DNA of 45,269 bases from Gudongella sp964604145 (GCA_964604145.1 CAZRXS010000005.1:1-45269); one strand, 5' to 3'; shown: positions 16,888 to 26,331, counted from the first letter of the stretch. Program-made: numbers and translations. The notes: a model not told the origin generated them from the letters alone.

Positions 16888-16913
16888 AAGTGGTGCGAAG
16901 TGGAGGAAAGTGG
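16888..16913 (+). promoter_or_regulatory. MraZ-binding boxes upstream of mraZ
   Basis: AAGTGG occurs three times, at 16888-16893, 16898-16903 and 16908-16913, exactly 10 bp apart and on one DNA face. MraZ is known to bind direct repeats of GTG-containing boxes in its own promoter and repress the dcw operon. The core promoter is not clear; TAAAAT at 16875-16880 is a candidate -10. Confidence 0.8.
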
Positions 16914-16943
16914 TAATTAAACTTTAAAAGGTGGAGAAAAGGT

Positions 16944-17375
16944 ATGTTTATTGGCGAATATCAACATACTACTGATGAAAAAGGGAGACTTATTATTCCC
17001 TCAAAGTTCAGGGAAACTTTAGGTGGAGAATTTGTTATGACTAAAGGTCTTGATAATTGTCTATTTGTGTATCCAAAACTTGAATGGGAAGTATTAGAAA
17101 CCAAGCTAAAGAGTTTACCATTGACAAATAAAGATGCTAGAGCATTTGTTAGATTCTTTTTCTCCGGAGCATCAGAATGTGCCCTTGATAAGCAAGGGAG
17201 AGTTTTAATCCCTGGAAATTTAAGAGACCACTCAAAAATAGAAAAAGACACAGTAATAATAGGAGTTTCAACAAGATTAGAAATTTGGAGTAAGGCAGAA
17301 TGGGATAGCTACAATGACGATGATAGCTTAAGTTATGATTCTATAGCTGAGAAGATGGCTGAACTAGGTATTTAA
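16944..17375 (+). CDS. mraZ: Transcriptional regulator MraZ
   Basis: MraZ is a ring-forming DNA-binding protein with two AbrB-like SpoVT domains. It autoregulates the division and cell-wall cluster. The 143-residue length is standard. The duplicated motif is visible as DEKGRLIIPSKFRE (about 12-25) and DKQGRVLIPGNLRD (about 79-92). The N-terminal FIGEYQHTTDEKGR is characteristic. It is the first gene of the dcw cluster, 15 bp before rsmH. Three AAGTGG boxes upstream are the expected operator. Confidence 0.97.
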   Translation: MFIGEYQHTTDEKGRLIIPSKFRETLGGEFVMTKGLDNCLFVYPKLEWEVLETKLKSLPLTNKDARAFVRFFFSGASECALDKQGRVLIPGNLRDHSKIEKDTVIIGVSTRLEIWSKAEWDSYNDDDSLSYDSIAEKMAELGI

Positions 17376-17390
17376 ACAAGGAGTGCTATT

Positions 17391-18323
17391 ATGGAATTCC
17401 ACCATGTTTCCGTTATGTTAGACGAAGCAATAGAAGCTTTAAATATCAAAGAAGACGGCATTTATGTAGACGGAACTCTTGGAGCAGCTGGACATTCATT
17501 AGAAATTGTAAAAAAACTAGACACAGGTAGACTAATTGGCATAGATCAAGATGAAAGTGCACTTTTAAAGTCTGAAAAAGTATTAGAAAACTACCTCGAC
17601 AAGGTAAGTTTGGTTAAAAGCAATTACTCAAATTTAAAAGATGTATTAGATAATTTAAAGATAGAAAAAGTTGATGGGATATTGCTTGACTTAGGTGTTT
17701 CATCTCACCAGCTAGATGAAGGAGAAAGGGGTTTTTCTTATAACAAAAACGCACCCTTGGATATGAGAATGGATCAAGACTCAAACTTGAGTGCCTGGGA
17801 AGTTGTAAATCATTATTCAAAAGAGGACCTTACGAGAATATTACTAGAATATGGTGAAGAAAATTGGGCTAAGCGAATAGCTGAGTTTATAGTGATAGAA
17901 AGAGAAAAAAAGCCAATTGACACAACATTGGAATTGGTAACAGTTATTAAAAAAGCCATTCCAAAAAAAGTAAGGAGAGAAGGACACCACCCAGGAAAAA
18001 AAACATTTCAAGCAATTAGAATAGAAGTAAATAAGGAGCTGGATCTACTAAGAGATTCAATAGATGAGATGGTAAGTGTTCTAAAACCAGGTGGCAGATT
18101 AGTAATAATAACATTTCATTCACTTGAGGATAGGATAGTTAAAGAAAAATTTAAATGGCTTTATAAAGATTGCACTTGTCCACCTGAGTTTCCACAATGT
18201 ATATGCAATAAAAAGAGAGAAATAGAAATAATAACTAGGAAACCAATAATACCAGGAGAAAAAGAAATTGAACAGAATCCAAGGAGTAGATCAGCAAAAC
18301 TAAGAATTGCTCAAAAGATATAG
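17391..18323 (+). CDS. rsmH: 16S rRNA m4C1402 methyltransferase RsmH (MraW)
   Basis: RsmH N4-methylates C1402 of 16S rRNA in the decoding centre, using SAM. The 310-residue protein starts with FHHVSVMLDEAIEAL and has the SAM-binding loop VDGTLGAAGHS. LLDLGVSSHQLDEGERGFSY carries the catalytic-region signature. The C-terminal part has ITFHSLEDRIVK and NPRSRSAKLR. AAGGAG precedes ATG 17391. It is the second gene of the dcw cluster, as in most Firmicutes. Confidence 0.97.
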   Translation: MEFHHVSVMLDEAIEALNIKEDGIYVDGTLGAAGHSLEIVKKLDTGRLIGIDQDESALLKSEKVLENYLDKVSLVKSNYSNLKDVLDNLKIEKVDGILLDLGVSSHQLDEGERGFSYNKNAPLDMRMDQDSNLSAWEVVNHYSKEDLTRILLEYGEENWAKRIAEFIVIEREKKPIDTTLELVTVIKKAIPKKVRREGHHPGKKTFQAIRIEVNKELDLLRDSIDEMVSVLKPGGRLVIITFHSLEDRIVKEKFKWLYKDCTCPPEFPQCICNKKREIEIITRKPIIPGEKEIEQNPRSRSAKLRIAQKI

Positions 18324-18362
18324 TCTAATTAGCGAAACTTTTATTGTAAGGGGGCTAAAATC

Positions 18363-18803
18363 ATGACAGCAGCTAGAGCTTTCTATAATGATTACCCAGA
18401 ATACATAGAAAAAAATACAAATAAAAAGAAAGTACAAAAAAGACATGTTTACGCCATAAATAAGAGGATGTATGTTTTTATTGCAATTATAATTTTATTT
18501 ACCTCTTTGTTTATACTAAGTGGATATGCTAAAATAACCTCTATGAGAGTAGAAATAACAAAACTAGAAAATAGCGCCTCTGACTTGACCAAGCTTAAAA
18601 AGGATTTAGCAGGTAATTTGGAAGGACTTAAAAATACAACAGTTATAAGTGAACAAGCTAGGAATAATTTAGGAATGATATATCCTGAGGATGGGCAAGT
18701 GGAATATGTTTCAATAAATGAAAAAGTTCAAACAGACACATATAAATTAACACTTAATGATAAAGTGAAATCTGTTTTAGGTATATTTTCCAGCCTATTT
18801 TAG
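18363..18803 (+). CDS. ftsL: Cell division protein FtsL
   Basis: This is a 146-residue bitopic membrane protein. A basic cytoplasmic tail (about 1-37) leads to one membrane helix (about 38-57). An extracellular coiled-coil stretch (MRVEITKLENSASDLTKLKKDL) follows, then the short segment MIYPEDGQVEYVSI typical of FtsL/DivIC proteins. FtsL links the divisome core (FtsQ/DivIB, DivIC) to the septal synthase. Primary sequence is poorly conserved, so the call leans on topology and the position between rsmH and the class B PBP. AAGGGGG lies before ATG 18363. Confidence 0.85.
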   Translation: MTAARAFYNDYPEYIEKNTNKKKVQKRHVYAINKRMYVFIAIIILFTSLFILSGYAKITSMRVEITKLENSASDLTKLKKDLAGNLEGLKNTTVISEQARNNLGMIYPEDGQVEYVSINEKVQTDTYKLTLNDKVKSVLGIFSSLF

Positions 18804-18815
18804 GAGGGGTTATTA

Positions 18816-20828
18816 TTGAATAAAACAAGCAATTCAAGCAAAAACCGATTAAAGTTTGCTCTGGTTATAGTGACTTTAATCGTGTTTTTTTTATCCTATA
18901 GACTTGTTAAAGTACAAGTTATAAATGGTGAAGAGTATAAAAAGGGAGCACTCCTTCAGTGGACAAAAAATATCGATATAAAATCTGAAAGAGGTGTAAT
19001 TTACGATAGAAATGGAAGAAAATTGGTTGTAAATATAACATCTTTTACCCTTTGGGCTACACCATCTGATATAAAAAACAAAGAGGAAACAGCTACGATA
19101 TTATCAGCAATAATAGAAATAAACTCAGAGAATCTGTTGGAAATGCTATCAAGGGATAGCAATGTTGTAAAAATAAAACAATATATTACAAGAGAACAAG
19201 CAGAAGAAATTCGAAAGCTAGGTATAAGAGGCATTTCTATAGTGGATGATAATAAGAGATTTTATCCTTTTGATAATTTTGCAGCCTATATACTAGGCTT
19301 TACTGATATAGATAATAATGGTCAGTATGGTGTAGAAAGAGTTTATGAAAAATACCTTACAGGTCTACCAGGGATTTGGATTAAAGCGACAGATAGAGAT
19401 AGTAGACAACTGCCATTTGATGGAGAAAAAATATATGAAGTAAAGCATGGAAACGCATTAAAATTAACTATTGATGAAACCATACAACATTTTGCTGAGC
19501 AGGCTTCAATGGATGCTCTAATCAACAACAAAGCAAAGAGTGTTTCAATAATAGTTATGAATCCAAAGACCGGAGAAATTCTGGCATTGGTCAATAAGCC
19601 TGACTATAATCCAAATGATCCTAGGACTAATCTCGATGAAAAAATAAACGACGAATGGAAACAATTAGACCAACAGACTCTAGAGGAAAAATGGTTTGAA
19701 ATGTGGAGAAATTATGCAATAAACGATATATATGAGCCAGGATCAACCTTTAAAATCGTAACAGCTGCTGCAAGTCTAGAAGAAGCATCTGCCAATTTAA
19801 ATACCCACTATTTCTGCAATGGTTTTGTTAGAGATATTAAAGGACATGTTCTTAGATGTGCAAGTTGGTATAAACCCCATGGAGATCAAGACTTCTCAGA
19901 AGCCTTTAGCAATTCATGTAATCCGGCATTTGTAGCTATGGCAAGAGGACTTGGTCGTACAAAAATGTATGAGTATATTAAAGCCTTCGGTTTTGGAGAA
20001 GTAACGGGCATAGATTTGCCGGGAGAACAAAAAGGGATTATTCCATTTAGTGCAGATTCTATAAAAGAAATTAATTTAGCTACCCTATCATATGGACATA
20101 ATATTGCTGTAACCCCAATTCAAATGATAAATGCAATTTCAGTGATTGCTAATGGGGGAAAGCTAATGACACCCTATGTAGTAGATAGCATTATAGATGA
20201 TGATGAAAATATAATAAAGAAATTTGAACCGATTAAAAAAAGACAAGTTATTAGTGAGAAAACTTCAAATGAAATTATGAAATTGTTAGAAAAAACTGTA
20301 AGAGAAGGGACAGGAAGAAGAGCATATGTTCCAGGATATAGAGTAGGTGGTAAAACAGGAACTGCCCAAAAAATTATAAATGGAGCTTATGTAGATCAAA
20401 AGTATATATCATCATTTGGCGGAGTTGCACCGGTTGATGACCCTAAGATTGCAATACTTGTAATTGTGGATGAACCCACAGGAATATATTATGGTGGAAC
20501 AGTTGCTGGTCCCTACGCAAGATTTGTGATAGAAAATACCCTTCAATATTTGGAAGTGCCAAGGATCTATACAGACGAGGAATCTGAACTTATAGAGGAA
20601 TCATTAGTCGTACCAAATGTTATAGGATTAAAGATTAGTCAAGCAGGACAAATTTTATCTGAAGCAGGTTTTAAGTATACGACAGAATACGATATTTTCA
20701 CACAAGATACCCTTGTAATCGATCAGTTCCCAAAAGAAGAAGAAATTGTAGAAAAAGGGAGTATAATAGATCTTTATTTGGAGTCTGGCTTTAAAACACC
20801 TATTTTATCAGAAGAAAATATTGAATGA
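18816..20828 (+). CDS. Class B PBP with PASTA domain (FtsI/SpoVD type)
   Basis: This 670-residue septal transpeptidase has an N-terminal membrane anchor (about 12-30) and a PBP dimerisation domain (from KSERGVIYDRNGR). Its transpeptidase domain carries S310-T-F-K313, SNSCN and GGKTGTAQ with K513. One PASTA domain ends the protein (from VVPNVIGLKISQAGQ), as in B. subtilis SpoVD. Only one such gene is present here, so it may serve vegetative septation, spore cortex synthesis, or both. The start is TTG 18816 behind AGGAGGGG. A 24-bp palindrome follows the stop. murE, the usual next gene, is absent. Confidence 0.93.
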   Translation: MNKTSNSSKNRLKFALVIVTLIVFFLSYRLVKVQVINGEEYKKGALLQWTKNIDIKSERGVIYDRNGRKLVVNITSFTLWATPSDIKNKEETATILSAIIEINSENLLEMLSRDSNVVKIKQYITREQAEEIRKLGIRGISIVDDNKRFYPFDNFAAYILGFTDIDNNGQYGVERVYEKYLTGLPGIWIKATDRDSRQLPFDGEKIYEVKHGNALKLTIDETIQHFAEQASMDALINNKAKSVSIIVMNPKTGEILALVNKPDYNPNDPRTNLDEKINDEWKQLDQQTLEEKWFEMWRNYAINDIYEPGSTFKIVTAAASLEEASANLNTHYFCNGFVRDIKGHVLRCASWYKPHGDQDFSEAFSNSCNPAFVAMARGLGRTKMYEYIKAFGFGEVTGIDLPGEQKGIIPFSADSIKEINLATLSYGHNIAVTPIQMINAISVIANGGKLMTPYVVDSIIDDDENIIKKFEPIKKRQVISEKTSNEIMKLLEKTVREGTGRRAYVPGYRVGGKTGTAQKIINGAYVDQKYISSFGGVAPVDDPKIAILVIVDEPTGIYYGGTVAGPYARFVIENTLQYLEVPRIYTDEESELIEESLVVPNVIGLKISQAGQILSEAGFKYTTEYDIFTQDTLVIDQFPKEEEIVEKGSIIDLYLESGFKTPILSEENIE

Positions 20829-20834
20829 ATTTAC

Positions 20835-20860
20835 AAAGACAACTAATTAGTTGTCTTTAT
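20835..20860 (+). terminator. Perfect 24-bp palindrome, possible terminator
   Basis: AAAGACAACT (20835-20844) pairs with AGTTGTCTTT (20849-20858), leaving a four-base AATT loop. It follows the PASTA-PBP gene by 6 bp. The T-tract is weak, so it may only partly terminate or may stabilise the mRNA end. Confidence 0.6.
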
Positions 20861-20879
20861 TCAAAACTTTTTAAAACAC

Positions 20880-20908
20880 TGGTAAATAAATCTTTTTTTT
20901 ACTATAAT
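20880..20908 (+). promoter_or_regulatory. Candidate internal promoter before mraY
   Basis: TATAAT at 20903-20908 has a poor -35 (TGGTAA, 20880-20885) 17 bp upstream. Together with the palindrome just before, it suggests that mraY-ftsZ can be transcribed separately. Confidence 0.45.
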
Positions 20909-20941
20909 AGGTATGATATAGAAGTTGGAAGGAGATCTTTT

Positions 20942-21907
20942 ATGAGTTTTGAATTAAAAACTTTAATAACTATGTTTCTAGCATTCTTATTAAGTTCAAC
21001 TACTGGTCCAAGGATAATCCCACTATTAAAAAGATTAAAAATTGGTCAAAGTATTAGGGAAGATGGACCACAATCACATTTATATAAAACAGGTACCCCC
21101 ACAATGGGTGGTATAATTTTCATATTTTCATCTCTCGTTATATTTATAATAATGGGCAATAAAACCTTTAATTCAATAGTTATATTACTATCAATGTTGG
21201 GATTTGGAGCTATTGGTTATCTTGATGATTATATAAAGGTTGTCAAAAAAAGAAATCTAGGGCTAAGAGCTTATCAAAAGATAATTGCACAAATTATAGT
21301 AGCTTTATTCCTTATCATATATTTTCAAAATACTATTGAAAGCACAGGAATAGCCTACATACCTTTTATTGGAGAAAAAGACCTAAATATTGGACTATGG
21401 ATGCTGCCATTTTTACTTGTAGTAGTGCTTGGGACAGTTAATGCTGTTAATTTAACAGACGGACTGGATGGTCTTGCCACAGGGATTTCAATAATAGTAT
21501 TTATAGCTTTTTCATTTATAAGCTATAAAACCGCACAGTTTGATATAAGCCTTGTTTCAATTATTATAGCAGGTTCACTTATAGGATTTTTAATATTTAA
21601 TTACAATCCTGCTAAAGTATTTATGGGAGATACAGGTTCTCTAGCCTTAGGTGGGGCATTATCTGCAGTTGCTATTTTAACCAGAACATACTTATTTATA
21701 CCTATAATCGGCGGGATTTTTTTTGCAGAAGCTCTTTCAGTAATAATACAAGTATTGTATTTTAAGGCGACAGGTAAGAGGTTTTTTAAAATGGCACCCT
21801 TACATCACCATTTTGAACAAATTGGTTGGAAAGAAATAAATATTGTATGGTCTTTTTGGGCAATAACGTTTTTACTGGCATTTATTGGAGTTAAGAGTAT
21901 TCTATAA
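20942..21907 (+). CDS. mraY: Phospho-MurNAc-pentapeptide transferase MraY
   Basis: MraY moves phospho-MurNAc-pentapeptide from UDP to undecaprenyl phosphate, making lipid I in the membrane. The 321-residue protein has about ten helices. Hallmarks are YLDDYIKVVKKRNLGL, NLTDGLDGLATG, FMGDTGSLALGG and PLHHHFEQIGW, which contain the catalytic aspartates and histidine cluster. The start at ATG 20942 follows GGAAGGAG and matches the normal family N-terminus. A longer frame back to 20825 runs through the palindrome and promoter and is rejected. Confidence 0.97.
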   Translation: MSFELKTLITMFLAFLLSSTTGPRIIPLLKRLKIGQSIREDGPQSHLYKTGTPTMGGIIFIFSSLVIFIIMGNKTFNSIVILLSMLGFGAIGYLDDYIKVVKKRNLGLRAYQKIIAQIIVALFLIIYFQNTIESTGIAYIPFIGEKDLNIGLWMLPFLLVVVLGTVNAVNLTDGLDGLATGISIIVFIAFSFISYKTAQFDISLVSIIIAGSLIGFLIFNYNPAKVFMGDTGSLALGGALSAVAILTRTYLFIPIIGGIFFAEALSVIIQVLYFKATGKRFFKMAPLHHHFEQIGWKEINIVWSFWAITFLLAFIGVKSIL

Positions 21908-21926
21908 TATAGAATAATTTACAACA

Positions 21927-21952
21927 AAGGCATTAAAGATGCCATTTTATTT
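21927..21952 (+). terminator. Small hairpin with T-run between mraY and murD
   Basis: GGCAT and ATGCC (with AAA/TTT flanks) form a short stem followed by TTTTATTTT. It may attenuate readthrough into murD. Confidence 0.5.
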
Positions 21953-21970
21953 TAGAGATGAGTGGTTTAT

Positions 21971-23338
21971 ATGGAAATAAAAAATAAAAAAATTTTAGTA
22001 ATGGGACTTGGAGTAACAGGAGTTTCTTCCTTAAATATTCTAAAAAAACAAACGACTAATATCTTCGTTTATGATGATAAGCCAATAAACATTATAAAAC
22101 AGAAATTAACTAGCAAGAGCTTAGATGCTAAAATTATTGATATTGACAATCTAAAAGAACTTAAGGACATGGATCTAATAGTAAAAAGCCCAGGTATAAA
22201 ACAAGATCATTTTATTTTACAAAAGGCAGAAGAGTTAAATATACCTATAATTTCTGATGTAGAACTGGGATATCTTCTTACAAACACCGAAAATATAGTT
22301 GGAATTACAGGGACAAATGGTAAAACTACAGCAACTATCCTAGCTGGAAAAATATTCAAGGCTTGGGGTAAAAAAACTTTTGTGACGGGGAATGTTGGTG
22401 TAGGAATATTAGATAAGATTGAAGAGGTTAAAGAAAAAGATATTTTGCTTATAGAATTAAGTAGCTTCCAACTTTATCATACATACTTTTTTAGACCCAA
22501 AGCAGCATTGATATTAAATATCACTCCCGATCATCTAGATTGGCATAATACCATGGAAAACTATATTAATGCCAAATTAAAGATTTCTAAAAATCAGACA
22601 CCAGATGACTATCTAGTCTTAAATTACGATGATCCTATTTTAAAGAAATTAGAAGGAACAGTCCTGGCTAAAATTGTATGGTTTAGTATTAAAAAAGAAT
22701 TACAAGAAGGAATATTTATAAGAAACAATCAGATAGTATATAAAAGTGAGGGTTTAGAGGAAACCATTATTCACCTAGAGGATATAAAGTTATTGGGTTC
22801 ACATAATTTAGAAAACATATGTGGAGTTATTGGCTTGGCAAAAGCTTTTAGGATAAATACAAAGATTATTGCTGAAGAGATTAAAAACTTTAAAGGTGTT
22901 GCTCATAGACTAGAATTTATTGGTGAATATAAAGGGGTTAAGTACTATAATGACTCAAAAGCTACAAATGTGGATTCAACAATAAAAGCTATAGAAGCCC
23001 TCCATGGTCCCCTTGTATTAATTGCAGGTGGATATGATAGGGGAGCTACTTATGATAAGCTTATAGATTGTTTTAAAAATAAAGGTGAAGATTTAATACT
23101 TATTGGACAAACAAAAAAGCTTCTTAAAAAAACGGCATTAAATAAAGGTATTAAAAATATTTATATTTTTGATAATATGGAAGATGCTGTCCTTAAGGCT
23201 ATAGAAATTAGCAAAGCAGGTTGGAGTATTTTACTTTCTCCAGCTTGTGCAAGTTGGGATATGTATGATAACTTTGAAAAAAGAGGAGATCATTTCAAAG
23301 AATTGTTTATAGAGTTAACGGGAGTGATCCAGAAATGA
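21971..23338 (+). CDS. murD: UDP-MurNAc-L-Ala:D-Glu ligase MurD
   Basis: MurD adds D-glutamate to UDP-MurNAc-L-alanine in the cytoplasm. This 455-residue Mur ligase has an N-terminal UDP-binding domain (KILVMGLGVTGVSS), the ATP P-loop GITGTNGKTTAT near residue 110 and LNITPDHLDWH in the central domain. HRLEFIGEYKGVKYYNDSKATN lies at the start of the C-terminal domain. ATG 21971 is preceded by GAGTGG; a GTG at 21962 is the alternative. Its stop overlaps the start of the next gene by 4 bp (ATGA), which suggests translational coupling. Confidence 0.96.
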   Translation: MEIKNKKILVMGLGVTGVSSLNILKKQTTNIFVYDDKPINIIKQKLTSKSLDAKIIDIDNLKELKDMDLIVKSPGIKQDHFILQKAEELNIPIISDVELGYLLTNTENIVGITGTNGKTTATILAGKIFKAWGKKTFVTGNVGVGILDKIEEVKEKDILLIELSSFQLYHTYFFRPKAALILNITPDHLDWHNTMENYINAKLKISKNQTPDDYLVLNYDDPILKKLEGTVLAKIVWFSIKKELQEGIFIRNNQIVYKSEGLEETIIHLEDIKLLGSHNLENICGVIGLAKAFRINTKIIAEEIKNFKGVAHRLEFIGEYKGVKYYNDSKATNVDSTIKAIEALHGPLVLIAGGYDRGATYDKLIDCFKNKGEDLILIGQTKKLLKKTALNKGIKNIYIFDNMEDAVLKAIEISKAGWSILLSPACASWDMYDNFEKRGDHFKELFIELTGVIQK

Positions 23339-24462
23339 AAAAAAGAGCGGTAAAAAAACCCGTAGATTTCTTGTTGTTAATAGCTGTAATCTCATTAGTT
23401 TTCTTAGGGATTATTATGGTCTATAGCTCTAGTGGACCAGATGGTATTGTAAGATACAATGACTCAATGCGATATGCAAAAAGGCATATGGTTTGGGCAT
23501 TTATTGGATTATCGATGATGATAATTATTAGTAATATTGATTATAAAATATGGAAAATCCATGCAAATAAAATATTTATCTTATCTATATTTTTAGCACT
23601 TTTACTTTTTACACCACTAGGAATCGAAATAAAAGGTGCGACAAGGTGGCTTGATGTTGGTTTTACAACTTATATGCCATCTGATGGGATTAAGTTGGGG
23701 AGTATCCTATTTTTTGCTTTGTTTTTAGATAATAAGAATGAAAGAGTAAGGCAGTATATACAAGGAGCTCTTCCTGCCATCTTAATAATTATATTTGTTG
23801 CAGGATTAATATACTCGCAGAAAGACTTAAGCACTGCAGCAACAATAGCTGGGACTTTATTTTCTATGTTTTTTATAGCGGGAATGCACCTTCCTATAAT
23901 TGTTGTAATTGGGCTAGGAACAGCAGCTTTTTTAAAACTTGCACTTTACTCTGAGGGGAATAATTATAGATTAAGAAGGGTTATGGCTTTTAAAGATCCA
24001 TTTGCAGATAAACTGGATACTGGATATCAAATTGTCCAATCACTTTATGCATTAGGTTCAGGTGGGATTTTTGGAGTTGGTCTAGGCCAAAGCAGACAAA
24101 AGTTTTTTTATATTCCAGAACCATACAATGACTTTATTTTTGCAATTCTGGGCGAGGAACTTGGACTTGTGGGCACATTATTTGTTTTAGCATTATATAC
24201 ACTTGTAATATACAGGGGATTTATAATTGCATACAATGCAAGAGATGCATTTGGAACTTATTTGGCTACTGGGATAAGCTCACTACTTGCTATACAAACT
24301 TTTATAAATATAGGAGTTGTAACATCAAGCATACCAGTAACAGGAATTACACTGCCACTTATAAGTTATGGTGGAACATCACTTGTGATTTACTTAATTG
24401 GACTTGGAATTTTAATGAATATTTCTAGGCACACAACAAAGGCTAAGGAGAAAAAAATATGA
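23335..24462 (+). CDS. SEDS-family peptidoglycan polymerase (FtsW/SpoVE)
   Basis: This 375-residue protein has ten likely membrane helices of the shape, elongation, division and sporulation family. These are glycosyltransferases that polymerise lipid II together with a class B PBP. Marks are YSSSGPDGIVRY after helix 1, the long loop with PFADKLDTGYQIVQSLYALGSGGIFGVGLGQS, and ITLPLISYGGTSLV near the end. Position between murD and murG matches spoVE in B. subtilis and ftsW in other bacteria. Its cognate partner is probably the PASTA-PBP upstream. It overlaps murD and murG by 4 bp each. Confidence 0.93.
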   Translation: MKKRAVKKPVDFLLLIAVISLVFLGIIMVYSSSGPDGIVRYNDSMRYAKRHMVWAFIGLSMMIIISNIDYKIWKIHANKIFILSIFLALLLFTPLGIEIKGATRWLDVGFTTYMPSDGIKLGSILFFALFLDNKNERVRQYIQGALPAILIIIFVAGLIYSQKDLSTAATIAGTLFSMFFIAGMHLPIIVVIGLGTAAFLKLALYSEGNNYRLRRVMAFKDPFADKLDTGYQIVQSLYALGSGGIFGVGLGQSRQKFFYIPEPYNDFIFAILGEELGLVGTLFVLALYTLVIYRGFIIAYNARDAFGTYLATGISSLLAIQTFINIGVVTSSIPVTGITLPLISYGGTSLVIYLIGLGILMNISRHTTKAKEKKI

Positions 24463-25562
24463 GAGTAATTATTAGCGGTGGAGGGACAGGAGGACATATT
24501 TATCCTGCTTTAGCAATTGCAGAAGAAATAAAAGAGCGATACGAGGAATGTGAGCTACTTTATATTGGTACTAACAATAGCCTAGAGCAGGAACTTGCAA
24601 AGAATGCTGGAATAAAATTTGAATCACTTCGTGTAAAAGGCATACCTAGAAAATTAAATAAAAAATCTTTTATAGCACTGAAAGAATTACTAATAGGTTT
24701 AAAAGAAGCTAAAAAGATTTTAAAAGATTTTAAACCAAATCTTGTGATTGGCACAGGTGGGTATGTATCTGCACCTATAGTATTTATGGCATCAAGAAAA
24801 CACATCCCATCAGTTATACATGAACAAAATGCATATCCAGGTCTTGCCAATAGATTGTTATCCAGATTTACTGATAAAGTTTTTATTACATTTGAAGAAT
24901 CAAGAAATTTCTTTAAAAACAAAGAAAAGACACTTCTTACAGGAAACCCTGTGAGGAATTCACTATTACAAATAGATAAAGAGTCTGCTATAGAAAGATT
25001 AGGATTAAATAAAGATAAACCCCTTATAGTATCTTTTGGTGGAAGCGGAGGACAAAAGAGTTTAAACAGAGAAATCATAGCTTTAATAAAACATATTGAA
25101 AAATTTAAGGATTTTCAATTAATCCATGTTACAGGCAAAATCTACTACGACGATTTTTTAGAAATACTTAAAAAAGAAAAGATTGTTTTAGACGACAATT
25201 TAACAATTGTACCATATTATTATAAGATGCCATATGCAATAAATGCAGCAGAGCTTATAATAACAAGTGGTGGGGCAATTGCCCTAGCAGAAATATCTGC
25301 AGTTGGCAAGGCGAGCATACTAATTCCAAAAGCATATACTGCAGAAAACCATCAGGAATACAATGCTAAGGCATTTCAAAATGCAGGAGCAGGTATTATG
25401 ATATTAGAGGAAGAATTAAAAGATGAAAAATTAATCCATACAGTATTAGATTTATTTGATAATAAAGAACAATTAGAAAATATGGCAACAAAGAGTAAAA
25501 ATATCGGGAATTCTTTTGCTGTAAAAAAAATAGTTGATGAGATTGAAATGTATTTAAAATAG
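24459..25562 (+). CDS. murG: UDP-GlcNAc:lipid I GlcNAc transferase MurG
   Basis: MurG converts lipid I to lipid II at the inner face of the membrane. The 367-residue GT-B enzyme shows the N-terminal glycine-rich loop SGGGTGGHIYPALAIA, GTGGYVSAPIV and HEQNAYPGLANR. The second-domain loop FGGSGGQKSLN and the UDP-GlcNAc site SGGAIALAEISAVGK follow. AAGGAG lies before ATG 24459, which overlaps the preceding stop by 4 bp. The usual next gene in Bacillus, murB, is absent. Confidence 0.96.
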   Translation: MRVIISGGGTGGHIYPALAIAEEIKERYEECELLYIGTNNSLEQELAKNAGIKFESLRVKGIPRKLNKKSFIALKELLIGLKEAKKILKDFKPNLVIGTGGYVSAPIVFMASRKHIPSVIHEQNAYPGLANRLLSRFTDKVFITFEESRNFFKNKEKTLLTGNPVRNSLLQIDKESAIERLGLNKDKPLIVSFGGSGGQKSLNREIIALIKHIEKFKDFQLIHVTGKIYYDDFLEILKKEKIVLDDNLTIVPYYYKMPYAINAAELIITSGGAIALAEISAVGKASILIPKAYTAENHQEYNAKAFQNAGAGIMILEEELKDEKLIHTVLDLFDNKEQLENMATKSKNIGNSFAVKKIVDEIEMYLK

Positions 25563-25578
25563 AATTATAGGTGAAGTG

Positions 25579-26331
25579 ATGGTAAGAGAAACCAGAGTTC
25601 AAAGAAAACAAAGAAGGAGAAGGTTGTTAATAAAAATTTTACTATTCCTAGCTTTAATCGCTAGTATAATAGTATGGTCATTAAATGCTAGTTTTTTTGG
25701 CATAAAAACTATTAATGTAGAGGGAACTAAAACACTAGATGAGGCAGATATAATTATAAATTCTGGGATAGAATTCGGTGAAAATATAATTAAACTTTCA
25801 AAAAAGAAAATTAAAGAAAAAATTGAACAAAATCCCTATGTTAAAAAATCAAAAATCTCAAAAAAGCTGCCAGCAAAAATTAAAATCGAAATCTATGAAA
25901 GAAAACCATATATGCAGATAGAATACAAGTACAGTTTTGGAATTTTGGATAATGAGGGTATTCTACTGGAATACAGCCAAGATAAGCTTAAGGATATTAC
26001 AGTTTTAGAAGGCTTCCAGTGGACTTATATAAATCCAGGAGAAAGCGTATTTACAGAGGAAAACCAAGAAATACCAGCAGAATTTTTCAATGATGAGGAA
26101 TTAGACTTTATTGTTTCCAAATTAAAAGATATAGTATATGATAGAGAAGATAATATAAAGATTAATTTATATGATGGTATTGTAGTTGAATTTGGACCCT
26201 TAATTAATGTAAAATATAAATTGAAAATGCTTGAAGAAATAATAAGGGATTTAGAAGTTAAAAATATAAAGGCTAGTAAAATAATAATGAATAAAGGAGA
26301 ATATCCAATCGTTGTACGAGATGAGAAATGA
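25579..26331 (+). CDS. divIB: Cell division protein DivIB/FtsQ
   Basis: This 250-residue bitopic protein stabilises the FtsL-DivIC complex in the divisome. A very basic cytoplasmic tail (RVQRKQRRRR) precedes one membrane helix (about 17-36). A POTRA domain begins at FFGIKTINVEGTKTLDEADI. The beta domain contains YERKPYMQIEYKYSFGILDNEG. The start is ATG 25579 with AGGTGA upstream; an adjacent in-frame GTG at 25576 is too close to the ribosome-binding site. It lies between murG and the DUF881 genes, as in B. subtilis. Confidence 0.9.
   Translation: MVRETRVQRKQRRRRLLIKILLFLALIASIIVWSLNASFFGIKTINVEGTKTLDEADIIINSGIEFGENIIKLSKKKIKEKIEQNPYVKKSKISKKLPAKIKIEIYERKPYMQIEYKYSFGILDNEGILLEYSQDKLKDITVLEGFQWTYINPGESVFTEENQEIPAEFFNDEELDFIVSKLKDIVYDREDNIKINLYDGIVVEFGPLINVKYKLKMLEEIIRDLEVKNIKASKIIMNKGEYPIVVRDEK

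Noticed and set aside
24560..25078. 172-codon open frame on the minus strand
   Set aside because: It is the antisense shadow of murG with no ribosome-binding site or recognisable domain.
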